NCBI RefSeq assembly: GCF_019679435.2 | Contig: NZ_CP139781.1 | Location: 1,674,001-1,738,000, forward strand | Direction of reading: 5' to 3' | DNA: 64,000 bases | Source of the DNA: Actomonas aquatica | Lineage (GTDB): Bacteria > Verrucomicrobiota > Verrucomicrobiia > Opitutales > Opitutaceae | Shown: one piece after another, positions 9,138 through 16,375 of the stretch | Position numbering within the stretch: the stretch's first letter is position 1 | Layout: every line of letters starts with the position of its first letter | The notes under the pieces: model-generated | Told to the model about the DNA's origin: nothing | Database searches by the model: none | The model's input: the letters and a program-made list of their open reading frames with translations, nothing else | Translations under genes and position numbers: made by a program

Positions 9138-10697
9138 TTATCGGACCGTAGTTGGATAATGGATATGCGTCCAAAGCTGGACGAGGGAGGGCAGGCCTTC
9201 GACGGTGAGCCAGTCGTTGTGCAGGGCTTGGTTGAGGGCCGGGGATTTGGACATGGCCCAACATCCCGAGCCGGACAGCCCGTTGAGGATCGCGTCGCGT
9301 TTGCTCACGCCGAGGCGCAGCAACTGGCGGATTCGGTTCCGACGGGTCTTCCACATCTTCCAATAGCAGCAACGCAGGCGTCGTCTGATCCAGTGTTCGA
9401 GGTGGCGCACCGCGCCATAGGTGCGGCTCAGTCCGTAGTAACCCATCCACCCGCGCAGATACTGCCCGAGGTGTTGGATACGCACGGCCATCGCCACGCC
9501 CCAGCGGCGGCTGGTCAACTCACGCACTTCGTGTTCGAACCGCCAGAGCGATTGCTCGCTCCAGACGATACGACTGCCTTTGAAGGCAAAGCCGAGGAAC
9601 GTGAGCGCATTCGTTTGCACGACCGCACTCTTCGTCTCGTTCACCTTTAGTTTGAGCGTGTCTTCCAGGAACCGGCTGATGCTGGCCATGACCCGTTCGC
9701 CCGCGCGCTGACTCTTCACCAGGATGACAAAGTCGTCGGCGTAGCGAGCGAAGCGGTGGCCGCGTCGCTCCAGTTCGTGATCGAGGTCATCGAGGACGAC
9801 GTTGGCGAGTAACGGCGAGAGAGGCCCGCCTTGCGGCACGCCCTCGGCCGTGCGTTGCCAACGCCCGTCCACTGCAACTCCTGCCCGCAGGTAACGGGCG
9901 ATCAGACGCAGGACGCGTCGATCCTTCACCTTGCGGGCCACCCTCACCATCAGCACATCGTGGTTCACCCGGTCGAAGAACTTCGATAGGTCGAGGTCCA
10001 CCGCGATGCGGCGGCCCTCTTGTTTGATCGTGTTCGCGACATGGCGCACCGCGTCGTGGGCGCGACGGTGGGGGCGGAAGCCATAGCTGTGATCGCTGAA
10101 CCCCGGCTCGAAGATCGGGCCGAGTTGTTGGGCGATCGTCTGTTGGATCACTCGGTCGAGGACGGTGGGGATGCCCAATGGGCGCACCCCGCCGTCCGGT
10201 TTGGCCAGTTCCACGCGGCGCACCGGCGCGGGCACGTAGGTGCCTGCGAGCAATGCGTCGCGCAGTCTTGGCCAGTGCTCGCGGAAGCGGGCCGGGAAGT
10301 CGTCGATGGTGATGCCATCGACGCCCGGTGCTCCGCGGTTGGCCTTCACCCGTCTCCACGCTGTGGATACATTGGTCGTATCCAGGATCGCTTCGAGCAG
10401 GTGGTCGGCCTGTCCCTGTCCCTGTTCATATCCCGCGTCCGGCGGGACCGCTTCGCACCACCAGTCCGCAACGCCGGGCGGCGTTTGGGCGGACGATGAG
10501 CGGGCGGAGCCGGACGCGTGCGTTCGGTTCGGGCCTTCGTCGGGGTGAGACCTCCGGATCCTTCGGCGGACGGGTAACCCGTCGGAGCCTACTCCCGGCT
10601 CGTTTCCGCGGCGACTACTACGCCCTCTGCTGACTCCTGCGCGCGCTCCGCCGGTGTTGCCACCGACGATGCTTCCGGAAGGCACCGGATGCTTCAC
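9138..10697 (-). CDS. ltrA: Group II intron reverse transcriptase/maturase
   Basis: The open frame gives 519 residues from a GTG, but homology-like sequence starts only near residue 95 (QADHLLEAILDTTNVSTAW), so the real start is uncertain; no in-frame ATG precedes it. RT motifs are intact: NRGAPGVDGITIDDF, VRPLGIPTVLDRVIQQ, HSYGFRPHRRAHDAV, DLDLSKFFDRVNHD, GVPQGGPLSPLLANV and catalytic RYADDFVILV. The maturase domain ends in GLSGSGCWAMSKSPALNQAL...HIHYP, with no HNH endonuclease domain, which fits bacterial class C introns that use stem-loop targets. It should splice and mobilise the surrounding intron. No frameshift is seen, so it may be active. Confidence 0.93.
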   Translation of the reverse strand: MKHPVPSGSIVGGNTGGARAGVSRGRSSRRGNEPGVGSDGLPVRRRIRRSHPDEGPNRTHASGSARSSSAQTPPGVADWWCEAVPPDAGYEQGQGQADHLLEAILDTTNVSTAWRRVKANRGAPGVDGITIDDFPARFREHWPRLRDALLAGTYVPAPVRRVELAKPDGGVRPLGIPTVLDRVIQQTIAQQLGPIFEPGFSDHSYGFRPHRRAHDAVRHVANTIKQEGRRIAVDLDLSKFFDRVNHDVLMVRVARKVKDRRVLRLIARYLRAGVAVDGRWQRTAEGVPQGGPLSPLLANVVLDDLDHELERRGHRFARYADDFVILVKSQRAGERVMASISRFLEDTLKLKVNETKSAVVQTNALTFLGFAFKGSRIVWSEQSLWRFEHEVRELTSRRWGVAMAVRIQHLGQYLRGWMGYYGLSRTYGAVRHLEHWIRRRLRCCYWKMWKTRRNRIRQLLRLGVSKRDAILNGLSGSGCWAMSKSPALNQALHNDWLTVEGLPSLVQLWTHIHYPTTVR

Positions 10698-11008
10698 GCG
10701 CAGGCCTCCCCGGATAAGAGCATCAACGTCCCTCGCACGAGCGCATCGTCTACCCTGCGGCCTGAACCTGTGGGCTTCATCATGTGGTGGTGACTCGCCC
10801 CGGCCGCTAAGCCTTTTACGATGTTCCTGTTCGTCGCCCCGCGAGTCCGCCTACGGCTTCTTTCAGACCCAGCCTCGCGACTGCGCCCTTGCCCTCGGCT
10901 ACTGCTTTTCATAACTCAATGTTCATTACTCCATTAACTTACAAGTTCTTGCACAGGGGACTTGAACCCCATTCGTTGACGCCCATGCCGGGCATACACC
11001 AACCACTC

Positions 11009-11050
11009 GAGCCAACGAGCCACAGCGCTCCGCGCTGTGACTCGCGGCTC
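11009..11050. repeat. Imperfect hairpin before ATG 11062 (attC-like site 1)
   Basis: GAGCC-AAC-GAG(C)-CACAGCGC-TCC-GCGCTGTG-(A)CTC-GC-GGCTC folds into a long stem with an asymmetric internal loop (AAC opposite GC). An 11-nt spacer (acttaaaaacg) then leads to the next start codon. It shares both conserved ends and the asymmetric loop with the site at 11455. Cassette recombination sites (attC) have conserved outer boxes, extra unpaired bases on one arm and a variable centre, but a full R''/R' pair is not present. Confidence 0.45.
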
Positions 11051-11061
11051 ACTTAAAAACG

Positions 11062-11502
11062 ATGGGCGAAGAAATGCCGAACGAAGACCAGTCTTCTAGC
11101 ATCCTGCATCGGATTCTGGATCGGGAGCTATTGCCGGATTTCACCATTTGGCGTGAATACTTTGGGGCACCGAGTCCGGTAGAGGTTGTTATCGATCGAG
11201 CTTTGGAAGCCCTGTCTAGTGCGATTCCCGACGACACGCATTGTGTTTTGCACGGTTGGATAGATCAGGCCGTATTGGAGATTGTCGCGATCGATCGCGT
11301 TGCAGAAATCCGCGATCGAACGAAGCGATATCGGCCAGATCAAGGAGGTGACTCAGGTTTGCTTGCTGTTGTCGGCAGAAGGATCCTCGTCCTCGAATTC
11401 TCGTATGAACGCGGGGAGGCTTTACTTACTGAATACAAGCCCATCCAGCCGCCCGAGCCAACGAGCACCGCGTCGGCGCTCGCGGCTCAGCTAAATCGAT
11501 GA
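11062..11502 (+). CDS. Hypothetical protein, cassette-like
   Basis: A 146-residue soluble, acidic protein that I do not recognise. A second in-frame ATG at 11074 is an alternative start. The body alternates helices (SSILHRILDRELLPDFTIWREYF) and probable strands (LLAVVGRRILVLEFSYERGEALLTEYKP). The last ~15 residues (EPTSTASALAAQLNR) are read from the attC-like hairpin, so the C-terminus may be incidental. The stop overlaps the next start (ATGA), so the two are translationally coupled. Lower GC than the core genes. Confidence 0.6.
   Translation: MGEEMPNEDQSSSILHRILDRELLPDFTIWREYFGAPSPVEVVIDRALEALSSAIPDDTHCVLHGWIDQAVLEIVAIDRVAEIRDRTKRYRPDQGGDSGLLAVVGRRILVLEFSYERGEALLTEYKPIQPPEPTSTASALAAQLNR
11455..11488. 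repeat. Imperfect hairpin before ATG 11499 (attC-like site 2)
   Basis: GAGCC-AAC-GAGC-A-CCG-CGT-CGG-C-GCTC-GC-GGCTC has the same arms and the same AAC/GC internal loop as the hairpin at 11009 but an unrelated centre. A 10-nt spacer (agctaaatcg) leads to the start codon. Confidence 0.45.
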
Positions 11503-12176
11503 CAGTAGATTCCTTAGTATCATTTTCTGAGATTTGGAAAGAGTTAGGAGGCATTTTCGGGACGGCGGCCGCCATCCTGACGCTTCTTATTCGCTATCGT
11601 GAACATCGATCAGCGCAGTCCACTAAGCCCCCGCCGAAAAAGTCTGACTACGATGTCGCTATCGAAGCTTTTGGTTCAGATGCAGTTCTCCGGACCGTTT
11701 TTCAGGATCTCAAGAAGATTGACCTAATCAGAAAGAACATCGACATCACAGTATCACCTGAAGAAATCGGTCCTCTTATTCGGTTTATGAAGTCAGGCGT
11801 GGCGACTCCTTACGAGCTTAAGCGAGCATGGGCCTACAGGAAGTTTCGCAGAAATCGGAGAGGAGAGATTGTGCGATTAACTTTTCGTTTAGGCTGCTTC
11901 GATCGGTGCACCTTACATGCCATGAACGCGTATTCCATCGCTCTTGCATTCTTTTTCATGGGGTCAATGCTCCTGAATATATATGCCTCATTTGCGATGC
12001 CACTCCCGGTTTTATCGCTCCTTCTATTGGTTTGCCTAATTATTAGTATCACCCTGATCAGTGATTCTTTGACTGCGGCATCGAGGCTGGAACGTCGACT
12101 ACGCACGCGAAGAGGAATTAGAAGGTCGAAAAAATCGCCGGAGATAAGGCCGACAAATCAGCCTGTCTCAACTTAG
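11499..12176 (+). CDS. Hypothetical membrane protein, cassette-like
   Basis: A 225-residue protein of unknown function. An N-terminal hydrophobic helix (GIFGTAAAILTLLIRY) is followed by a soluble segment (DYDVAIEAFGSDAVLRTVFQDLKKIDLIRKN...) and then two adjacent hydrophobic segments (YSIALAFFFMGSMLLNIY, LPVLSLLLLVCLIISITLI) with a basic tail (RLERRLRTRRGIRRSKK). It is probably an inner-membrane protein with its middle domain in the cytoplasm. The start overlaps the upstream stop by four bases. Low GC and AT-rich codons point to transfer. No toxin, immunity or defence family could be recognised. Confidence 0.6.
   Translation: MTVDSLVSFSEIWKELGGIFGTAAAILTLLIRYREHRSAQSTKPPPKKSDYDVAIEAFGSDAVLRTVFQDLKKIDLIRKNIDITVSPEEIGPLIRFMKSGVATPYELKRAWAYRKFRRNRRGEIVRLTFRLGCFDRCTLHAMNAYSIALAFFFMGSMLLNIYASFAMPLPVLSLLLLVCLIISITLISDSLTAASRLERRLRTRRGIRRSKKSPEIRPTNQPVST
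12141..12169. repeat. Imperfect hairpin before ATG 12182 (attC-like site 3)
   Basis: GAGA-TA-AGGC-N10-GCCT-G-TCTC repeats the architecture of the two previous sites (two short stems with an unequal internal loop) although the bases differ. It is followed by aacttagacgttatgc, whose CGTTATGC end resembles the core (GTTRRRY-like) end of integron cassette sites. ATG 12182 lies inside that end. Confidence 0.45.
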
Positions 12177-12181
12177 ACGTT

Positions 12182-12724
12182 ATGCAAGAAATCGACAGAA
12201 TCGATAATTTCGACGAAACTGGAAACTCCGTCGATGCATGGAAACAGAAAGCCGAAGAGTTGTCGTTTTGCGCCGAGGGTCTTCAATCCCATGCAGACTC
12301 CGAGTCTTCGAAAGTCTACGATCTTCAAAAACAGATCATACTGCAAATGAGCTCATTCTGGGTGAAGCAGATGCTGAGGGGGTTTACTTTGGAGTGTTTA
12401 CTCAAAGCACTGTGGCTCAAAAATGGGAATTCTTTATGCGACCAAGGAAGATACAACGGTCTTGATGGAATTAAGAACCATAGAATTCACGAAATGGCAC
12501 CAAAAGTCGGTTTTCAAACGAACGACACAGAAAAGAGAGTCCTACGCATACTCGGTGCTTTTGCTACCTCTGGAGGCAGGTATCCGGTATTCACAAAATA
12601 TGACAGCTTGAGTAAGGACTTCGGAAGCGGAAATCCGAAGTTTATTCTGGAGTGGAACCTTCAAGAACTTGAACCTGCTTATTTCGAACTAAGGAGAAAA
12701 CTAGTTAATGAAATTGAAGAATAA
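12182..12724 (+). CDS. Hypothetical protein, possibly HEPN-like
   Basis: A 180-residue, mainly helical protein. The segment RGFTLECLLKALWLKNG followed by HRIHEMAPKVGFQ is reminiscent of HEPN-domain proteins, in which a helix of the form (E/A)LxLKALL(I/L)K precedes a His-rich second helix; the full catalytic RxxxxH motif is not clearly seen, so this is a weak suggestion. No signal peptide or membrane segment. GC is low. It stands alone between two cassette-like boundaries with no partner nucleotidyltransferase gene, which argues against a standard MNT-HEPN toxin pair. Confidence 0.55.
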   Translation: MQEIDRIDNFDETGNSVDAWKQKAEELSFCAEGLQSHADSESSKVYDLQKQIILQMSSFWVKQMLRGFTLECLLKALWLKNGNSLCDQGRYNGLDGIKNHRIHEMAPKVGFQTNDTEKRVLRILGAFATSGGRYPVFTKYDSLSKDFGSGNPKFILEWNLQELEPAYFELRRKLVNEIEE

Positions 12725-12872
12725 CCAGTCGTCTCATAGGGAACCGGACCGGGTCATGTCGTCACATTGTCTCATTCCCCAAAAAATCGGATCCTCTGCT
12801 CCCTTCGCTGGCTTCAAATTCGATGGTGATTTTCAAGGTGCTGCGCTTGCCAGATATGTAACGTTATATCGA
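12720..12872. other. Candidate long cassette boundary between two ORFs
   Basis: The segment starts with ATAAC (over the stop of the previous gene) and ends with aacgttatatcg, whose GTTAT can pair with it; the end resembles the acgttatgc end at 12177-12185. At about 150 bp it would be long for an attC site, and I cannot draw a full stem. Otherwise nothing is seen in it. Confidence 0.25.
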
Positions 12873-12894
12873 CATACCCCAATCAACCTGCCCC

Positions 12895-13401
12895 ATGACT
12901 TACGAACGTGATATCGAGACCCGCCGGACGGTGCTTCTCATCGTCGCCGGCGGGATTCTGCTGCTGGCTGCTTGGTCCTTTTATCACCTTCCAACCTCCC
13001 CGGCCCCCTCCTGGAGGAACTGGGTTACGCCCGCCGGATGGACCGTCATTGGCGTGTTTCAGCTCATTCTCGCGTTGGTTCATCGTTACGACCGGGTGCG
13101 CATCAGCCTCGACGACTCAAACTGGTCGATCCACGTGAACAAACGCCTGTGGTATCAGGGAGCGCCGCTTACCGCGAACCAGATCACCGAAGACCAAGTC
13201 GCCTTTAACCTCCACCCGCCTCGGCCGTGGCGATCTCGCCCCCTCGCCAAGCGGTGGCTTTCCGACGAAGTGATCGCTTGCTTCCGCTCCATCACAAATC
13301 CCGCTCCAAGCCTGAGCTCGGACGGAAACCACGCCCTCCATTCCACCCAACCCACGAGCCCCCACTACAACGCCGTCTCCAGCCGGCACACCGCGCAGTG
13401 A
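12895..13401 (+). CDS. Hypothetical two-TM protein
   Basis: A 168-residue protein. Two hydrophobic segments (TVLLIVAGGILLLAAWSFY and WTVIGVFQLILALVHRY) are followed by a soluble part with strand-rich sequence (RVRISLDDSNWSIHVNKRLWYQGAPL), reminiscent of small membrane-anchored PH-like domains, but I cannot name a family. The Pro/Ser/His-rich tail looks unstructured. GC is higher than in the preceding cassette-like genes, so it may have a different origin. Confidence 0.55.
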   Translation: MTYERDIETRRTVLLIVAGGILLLAAWSFYHLPTSPAPSWRNWVTPAGWTVIGVFQLILALVHRYDRVRISLDDSNWSIHVNKRLWYQGAPLTANQITEDQVAFNLHPPRPWRSRPLAKRWLSDEVIACFRSITNPAPSLSSDGNHALHSTQPTSPHYNAVSSRHTAQ

Positions 13402-13414
13402 GTGAGTTCAGGCA

Positions 13415-13648
13415 ATGAAAGACGATTCCACTGCCGAACTGCGAGAGGCCGGGAAGATCTGGCTCTGCCTCATTTTCAGCGTGATGTGGATAGGACTCGG
13501 AGTCGCCGGCTTCGCGTTCGTCCTCAATAGCCAATACTTTGGTCGAATACCGCTGGCATCACTCGGAGCCATCGTGCTCAGCGGCTTCATTCTCCTGAAA
13601 GGGGGCTACATGTTCGTCAGATCCCTGATCGCCCTATTTCGCCCATAA
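13415..13648 (+). CDS. Small two-TM hypothetical protein
   Basis: A 77-residue protein with two predicted membrane helices (KIWLCLIFSVMWIGLGVAGFAF and LGAIVLSGFILLKGGYMF) joined by a short loop. It starts 13 bp after the previous gene and may be co-transcribed with it. Function unknown; small size lowers confidence. Confidence 0.5.
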   Translation: MKDDSTAELREAGKIWLCLIFSVMWIGLGVAGFAFVLNSQYFGRIPLASLGAIVLSGFILLKGGYMFVRSLIALFRP

Positions 13649-13758
13649 TTTGGCTCAGTTAGGGAGTGATACTTGGTCGCTCGGCCGGTGCGCCTCACCC
13701 CTCATGGCTGGACAGAGGGAGCGCTGAGGCGAGATGGTGGTGAGCTCGCTTGTTTCCT

Positions 13759-14316
13759 ATGAATCTGCTTCTGCACGCTGCTTACTTCGCCGCCGTCAAA
13801 CACTCCGACCAACGGAGGAAAAACACCGCGGCCGCGCCTTACATCAACCATCCGCTGGAGGTGTCCTGTCACTTGTCCGAGGTGGGTGGAATCTCCGATG
13901 AGGCCGTGCTCATCGCTGCCGTGCTGCACGATACGGTCGAAGACACTGCCACCACCCGCGAGGAGATCGCCACCACATTCGGCGAGACGGTCGCGGCCCT
14001 CGTCATGGAATGCACCGACGACAAGAGCCTGGAGAAAGCCGAACGCAAACGCCTGCAGGTCGTGAACGCGCCGAAGAAAAGCCCCGGTGCCAAGGCCATC
14101 AAGATCGCCGACAAAACCTGCAACCTGCGCTCCATCCTCGTCGATCCGCCCGCCGGTTGGTCCTGGACCCGCCAATACGACTACTTCGTTTGGGCCAGCA
14201 AGGTTGTCGCTGGACTTCTGGGCCACCACCCCGCCTTGGACGAAGACGTGCAACGCGTCCTGCAAGAGGGTCTGGACAAACTCCAACCTCTCGCCGCCGC
14301 CGAAGGCACGGCGTGA
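13759..14316 (+). CDS. MESH1-like HD pyrophosphohydrolase (copy 1)
   Basis: ATG 13759 is preferred to the upstream TTG at 13750. The 185-residue single-domain protein matches the MESH1 branch of RelA/SpoT hydrolases: YINHPLEV (His31), LLHDTVEDT-type motif (LHDTVEDT, His57-Asp58, Glu61-Asp62), ECTDDKSLEKAERKRLQV and AIKIADKTCNLR. Such enzymes need Mn2+ and remove the 3'-pyrophosphate of (p)ppGpp; animal MESH1 also acts on NADPH. There is no synthetase or regulatory domain, so it would be a stand-alone alarmone hydrolase. It is one of two nearly identical copies; differences include Ser/Ala and Ser/Thr changes near the N-terminus and near residue 168. Confidence 0.88.
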   Translation: MNLLLHAAYFAAVKHSDQRRKNTAAAPYINHPLEVSCHLSEVGGISDEAVLIAAVLHDTVEDTATTREEIATTFGETVAALVMECTDDKSLEKAERKRLQVVNAPKKSPGAKAIKIADKTCNLRSILVDPPAGWSWTRQYDYFVWASKVVAGLLGHHPALDEDVQRVLQEGLDKLQPLAAAEGTA

Positions 14317-14489
14317 TAGCCGCTCCCGGTCTCTCGGCGTAGGCTGCGAGCTTGCTCGCGCTCCCCTTGCCTCTCGGTAAAACCCGGCGTTCAAACGCAG
14401 AGCCCTTTAACCGCGACGCCGCCCGGAGGCTTGCCCGCCTTTGGCGGGTCGGCGTCCACCTCAAGGCAGTGCTTCCCCTGCCCTCTTCC
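14317..14489. other. Non-coding spacer within duplication copy 1
   Basis: Between convergent genes. It includes cggaggcttgcccgcc/ggcgggtc, an imperfect hairpin that could end transcription from both sides. The same spacer is present at 17000-17171. Confidence 0.5.
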
Positions 14490-15777
14490 TCAATGCGTTG
14501 CTGGGGCGCTGTAGGCGGGGGCTCCGGCCGGGGTGGCTGAACCTCCCGGCGTCGGCGCCACCGGCGCCTGGATGGTGCCGCGAATCTCGGCGGCCCGTTT
14601 GAGGCCGGCCGCGCTGCTGCGACCCGTGAAGCGCAGACAGAGGCGATCCATAAACACGTAGGTAATCGGCACGACAAACAGGGTCATGATCGTCGCGATG
14701 CCGAGTCCACCCACGATGACCAGACCGAGCGGGTTGCGGATCTCCGCGCCCGCCCCCTGCGCGAACGCGATCGGGACCGCACCGAGGATGGTCGATACCG
14801 ACGTCATCAAGATCGGGCGGAAGCGCGCCGAGGTCGCCTGAAACACCGCCGTCGACGCATCCAAGCCTCTCTCGATTTGGAGCTGGTTGGCGAACTCCAC
14901 GATGAGGATGCCGTTCTTCGCGATGAGTCCGATCAGCATGATCAGACCAAAGCGCGAAAACAGGTTGTCGGTCATCGCCGGCCCCCAATACCGCGTCGCA
15001 TACAACACCGTGATGCCTCCCGCCACGGCGATCACCACGCCGGTGAAAATGGTGAAGGGATGGACCCACGACTCAAACTGCGCCGCGAGAATCAAAAAGG
15101 TGAACAGCAGCGCCAGGCCGAACATCACGTAGGTGTCCCCCGCGCCTTCCAAAAACTGCCGCGCCGGGCCGTCCCACGCATAGGTGCTGCCCGCCGGCAG
15201 CAACGCGTCGATTCGGTCCTGCAGATAGGTGATGGCGTCGCCCATCGCCACGCCGTCAGCCAGCGGCGCCGAGAGCGTGACCGAGCGCAGGCGGTTGAAG
15301 TGCGGGTAACTCTCCGGCACGGCGTTTTCGTCCCACGTCACGAGGTTGCCCAATTGCACCAGACTGCCCCGCTCCGAGCGCACGTAGATGCGCGCGAGAT
15401 CGCCCGGGGTCATGCGACGGCTGTCCTCCACCTGTAGAATCACGTCGTATTGCTGACCGCCGCGCTGAAACTGCGTGACCCGCCGACTGCCCAGCAAGGT
15501 CTCCAAGGTCGTGGCGATGTCCCGCACCGGCACCGCGAGGTCGGCCGCCTTGGCGCGATCGATGCGCACATCGAGCTGCGGTTTCGTCGGCGACGGATAA
15601 AGCCGCACCGGCCCAAACACGCCACTCGCTTCCATGTCCTCCACAAACTGCTCCCCGCTGGTCTGCAGCTCCTCAAAATCACTGCCCTGCAAGACCAGTT
15701 GCAGGGAGCTGCCCCGCCCCGGTCCACCACCACCGCCGAACGGACGCTTCGGTCCCACGCTCACCTGCAGGCCGGGG
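14490..15777 (-). pseudogene. Truncated RND efflux pump gene (3' portion)
   Basis: It encodes residues ~638-1061 of the pump at 17172-20357 in an intact frame (about 424 codons from GTG 15764) but lacks the first ~637 residues, including TM1-6 and most of the porter domain. Few substitutions separate it from the full gene (for example SERGSL versus SARGSL, FTGVVIAV versus FTGVAIAV, GLDASTAV versus GLDASAAV). It cannot make a pump. The break at 15777 coincides with the end of the direct repeat, so this is a duplication fragment rather than a decayed gene. The sequence upstream of it has no recognisable promoter. Confidence 0.92.
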
Positions 15778-15880
15778 CGACCGGAAGACGTCAGGTCTTG
15801 ACTCTTGACAACTAATAAATCCCGACGCGAAAAGCCCCGCCTTTCCTCCTGCCGAAGACTGAATTCGGACCGAAAATCAA

Positions 15881-16279
15881 ATGAACTCGACCAGGTGGAT
15901 TATCTTCCCGTGCTTCCTGATTTTCGCTGCTGGGTGCTATCGGCAAACTGAAGCGGCTTACCTTGACCTACTCCCTCCCGGCGCAAGTGAAGTCCGTTCC
16001 ACCACCATACCTGCCGGCATAGACTTCAGCGTTTTTATTAAAGCCAAACTCACACATGGTGAGTTTCATCAATTTATCAATGCCACGGGATTAACGGCCG
16101 GCGACATCAGGAATGTCTCACTCATACCAGAGGACGACGTTTCGGCTTGGTGGCACCCACAAGGGACTGGACCGCAATACTCCAAGAAGGAGGCTCATAG
16201 AGATTCCGACATCGTGAATGCGGTTCTGTGGGCAACCTATGAAGAGGGAACCCTGTATTTCCACCACATCGACCTCTAG
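15881..16279 (+). CDS. Putative lipoprotein of unknown function
   Basis: A 132-residue protein with a lipoprotein signal (WIIFPCFLIFAAGC, lipobox AAGC, Cys19), so it would be anchored in a membrane facing the periplasm. The mature part (LPPGASEVRSTTIPAGIDFSVFIKAKLTHGEFHQFIN) resembles no family I know. It has lower GC than its neighbours and lies in the 0.6-kb unique segment between the two copies of the duplication, which suggests that it arrived with, or marks, the insertion. Confidence 0.6.
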   Translation: MNSTRWIIFPCFLIFAAGCYRQTEAAYLDLLPPGASEVRSTTIPAGIDFSVFIKAKLTHGEFHQFINATGLTAGDIRNVSLIPEDDVSAWWHPQGTGPQYSKKEAHRDSDIVNAVLWATYEEGTLYFHHIDL

Positions 16280-16375
16280 CTCCGCCACCACCCAAGCATC
16301 GCAAAAAACAGGAACTCAAACCTCGCACGCTGGCAGGCCGACCCAATCCGACAAAGCCAAGCTCAACCGAGCCTT

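Larger units (their letters stand above)
9060..10954 (-). mobile_element. Group II intron (3' end clear, 5' end tentative)
   Basis: On the minus strand the left end shows a domain V fold (9097-9128): an 8-bp stem ACCGCCCG/CGGGTGGT, a 2-nt GC bulge, a 5-bp stem GTGCG/CGCAC and the tetraloop GACC, with a CGC-type catalytic triad. Next comes a domain VI hairpin (9068-9090, stem GGCGGAGG/CCTCCGCC) and the 3' terminus TACCCGAT, ending in AT as group II introns do. It encodes a maturase on the same strand. The 5' end is placed at GTGCA (10954) because group II introns start GUGYG; the match is imperfect, so this boundary may be wrong. About 530 nt of domain I-III RNA would precede the conserved part of the maturase. 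Orientation is opposite to all surrounding accessory ORFs. Confidence 0.8.
13693..15777. repeat. Direct duplication, copy 1 (2.08 kb)
   Basis: This segment is nearly identical to 16376-18459 (offset 2682-2683 bp). It carries an intact MESH1-like gene and the 3' 40 percent of an RND pump gene. The left edge is near cctca 13693 and the right edge at ggccgggg 15777, where the pump reading frame is lost. Scattered single-base differences show that the copies have diverged a little. Confidence 0.92.

Noticed and set aside
10955-11020. A tRNA-like stretch on the minus strand with a T-arm-like GGGG-TTCAAGT-CCCC.
   Set aside because: No D stem can be drawn, the anticodon loop lacks U33, the T stem has only four pairs and there is no CCA end. 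The hairpin is more likely part of the intron target or a cassette boundary.
8504-13648. A known defence or toxin-antitoxin system among the accessory ORFs.
   Set aside because: No nuclease, nucleotidyltransferase, TIR, helicase or antitoxin DNA-binding motif was visible; the HEPN-like resemblance at 12182 is too weak to call.
14490-15764. The 424-aa frame as a functional small RND-like protein.
   Set aside because: It is a precise 3' fragment of the neighbouring pump ending at the edge of a direct repeat, so it is a duplication fragment.
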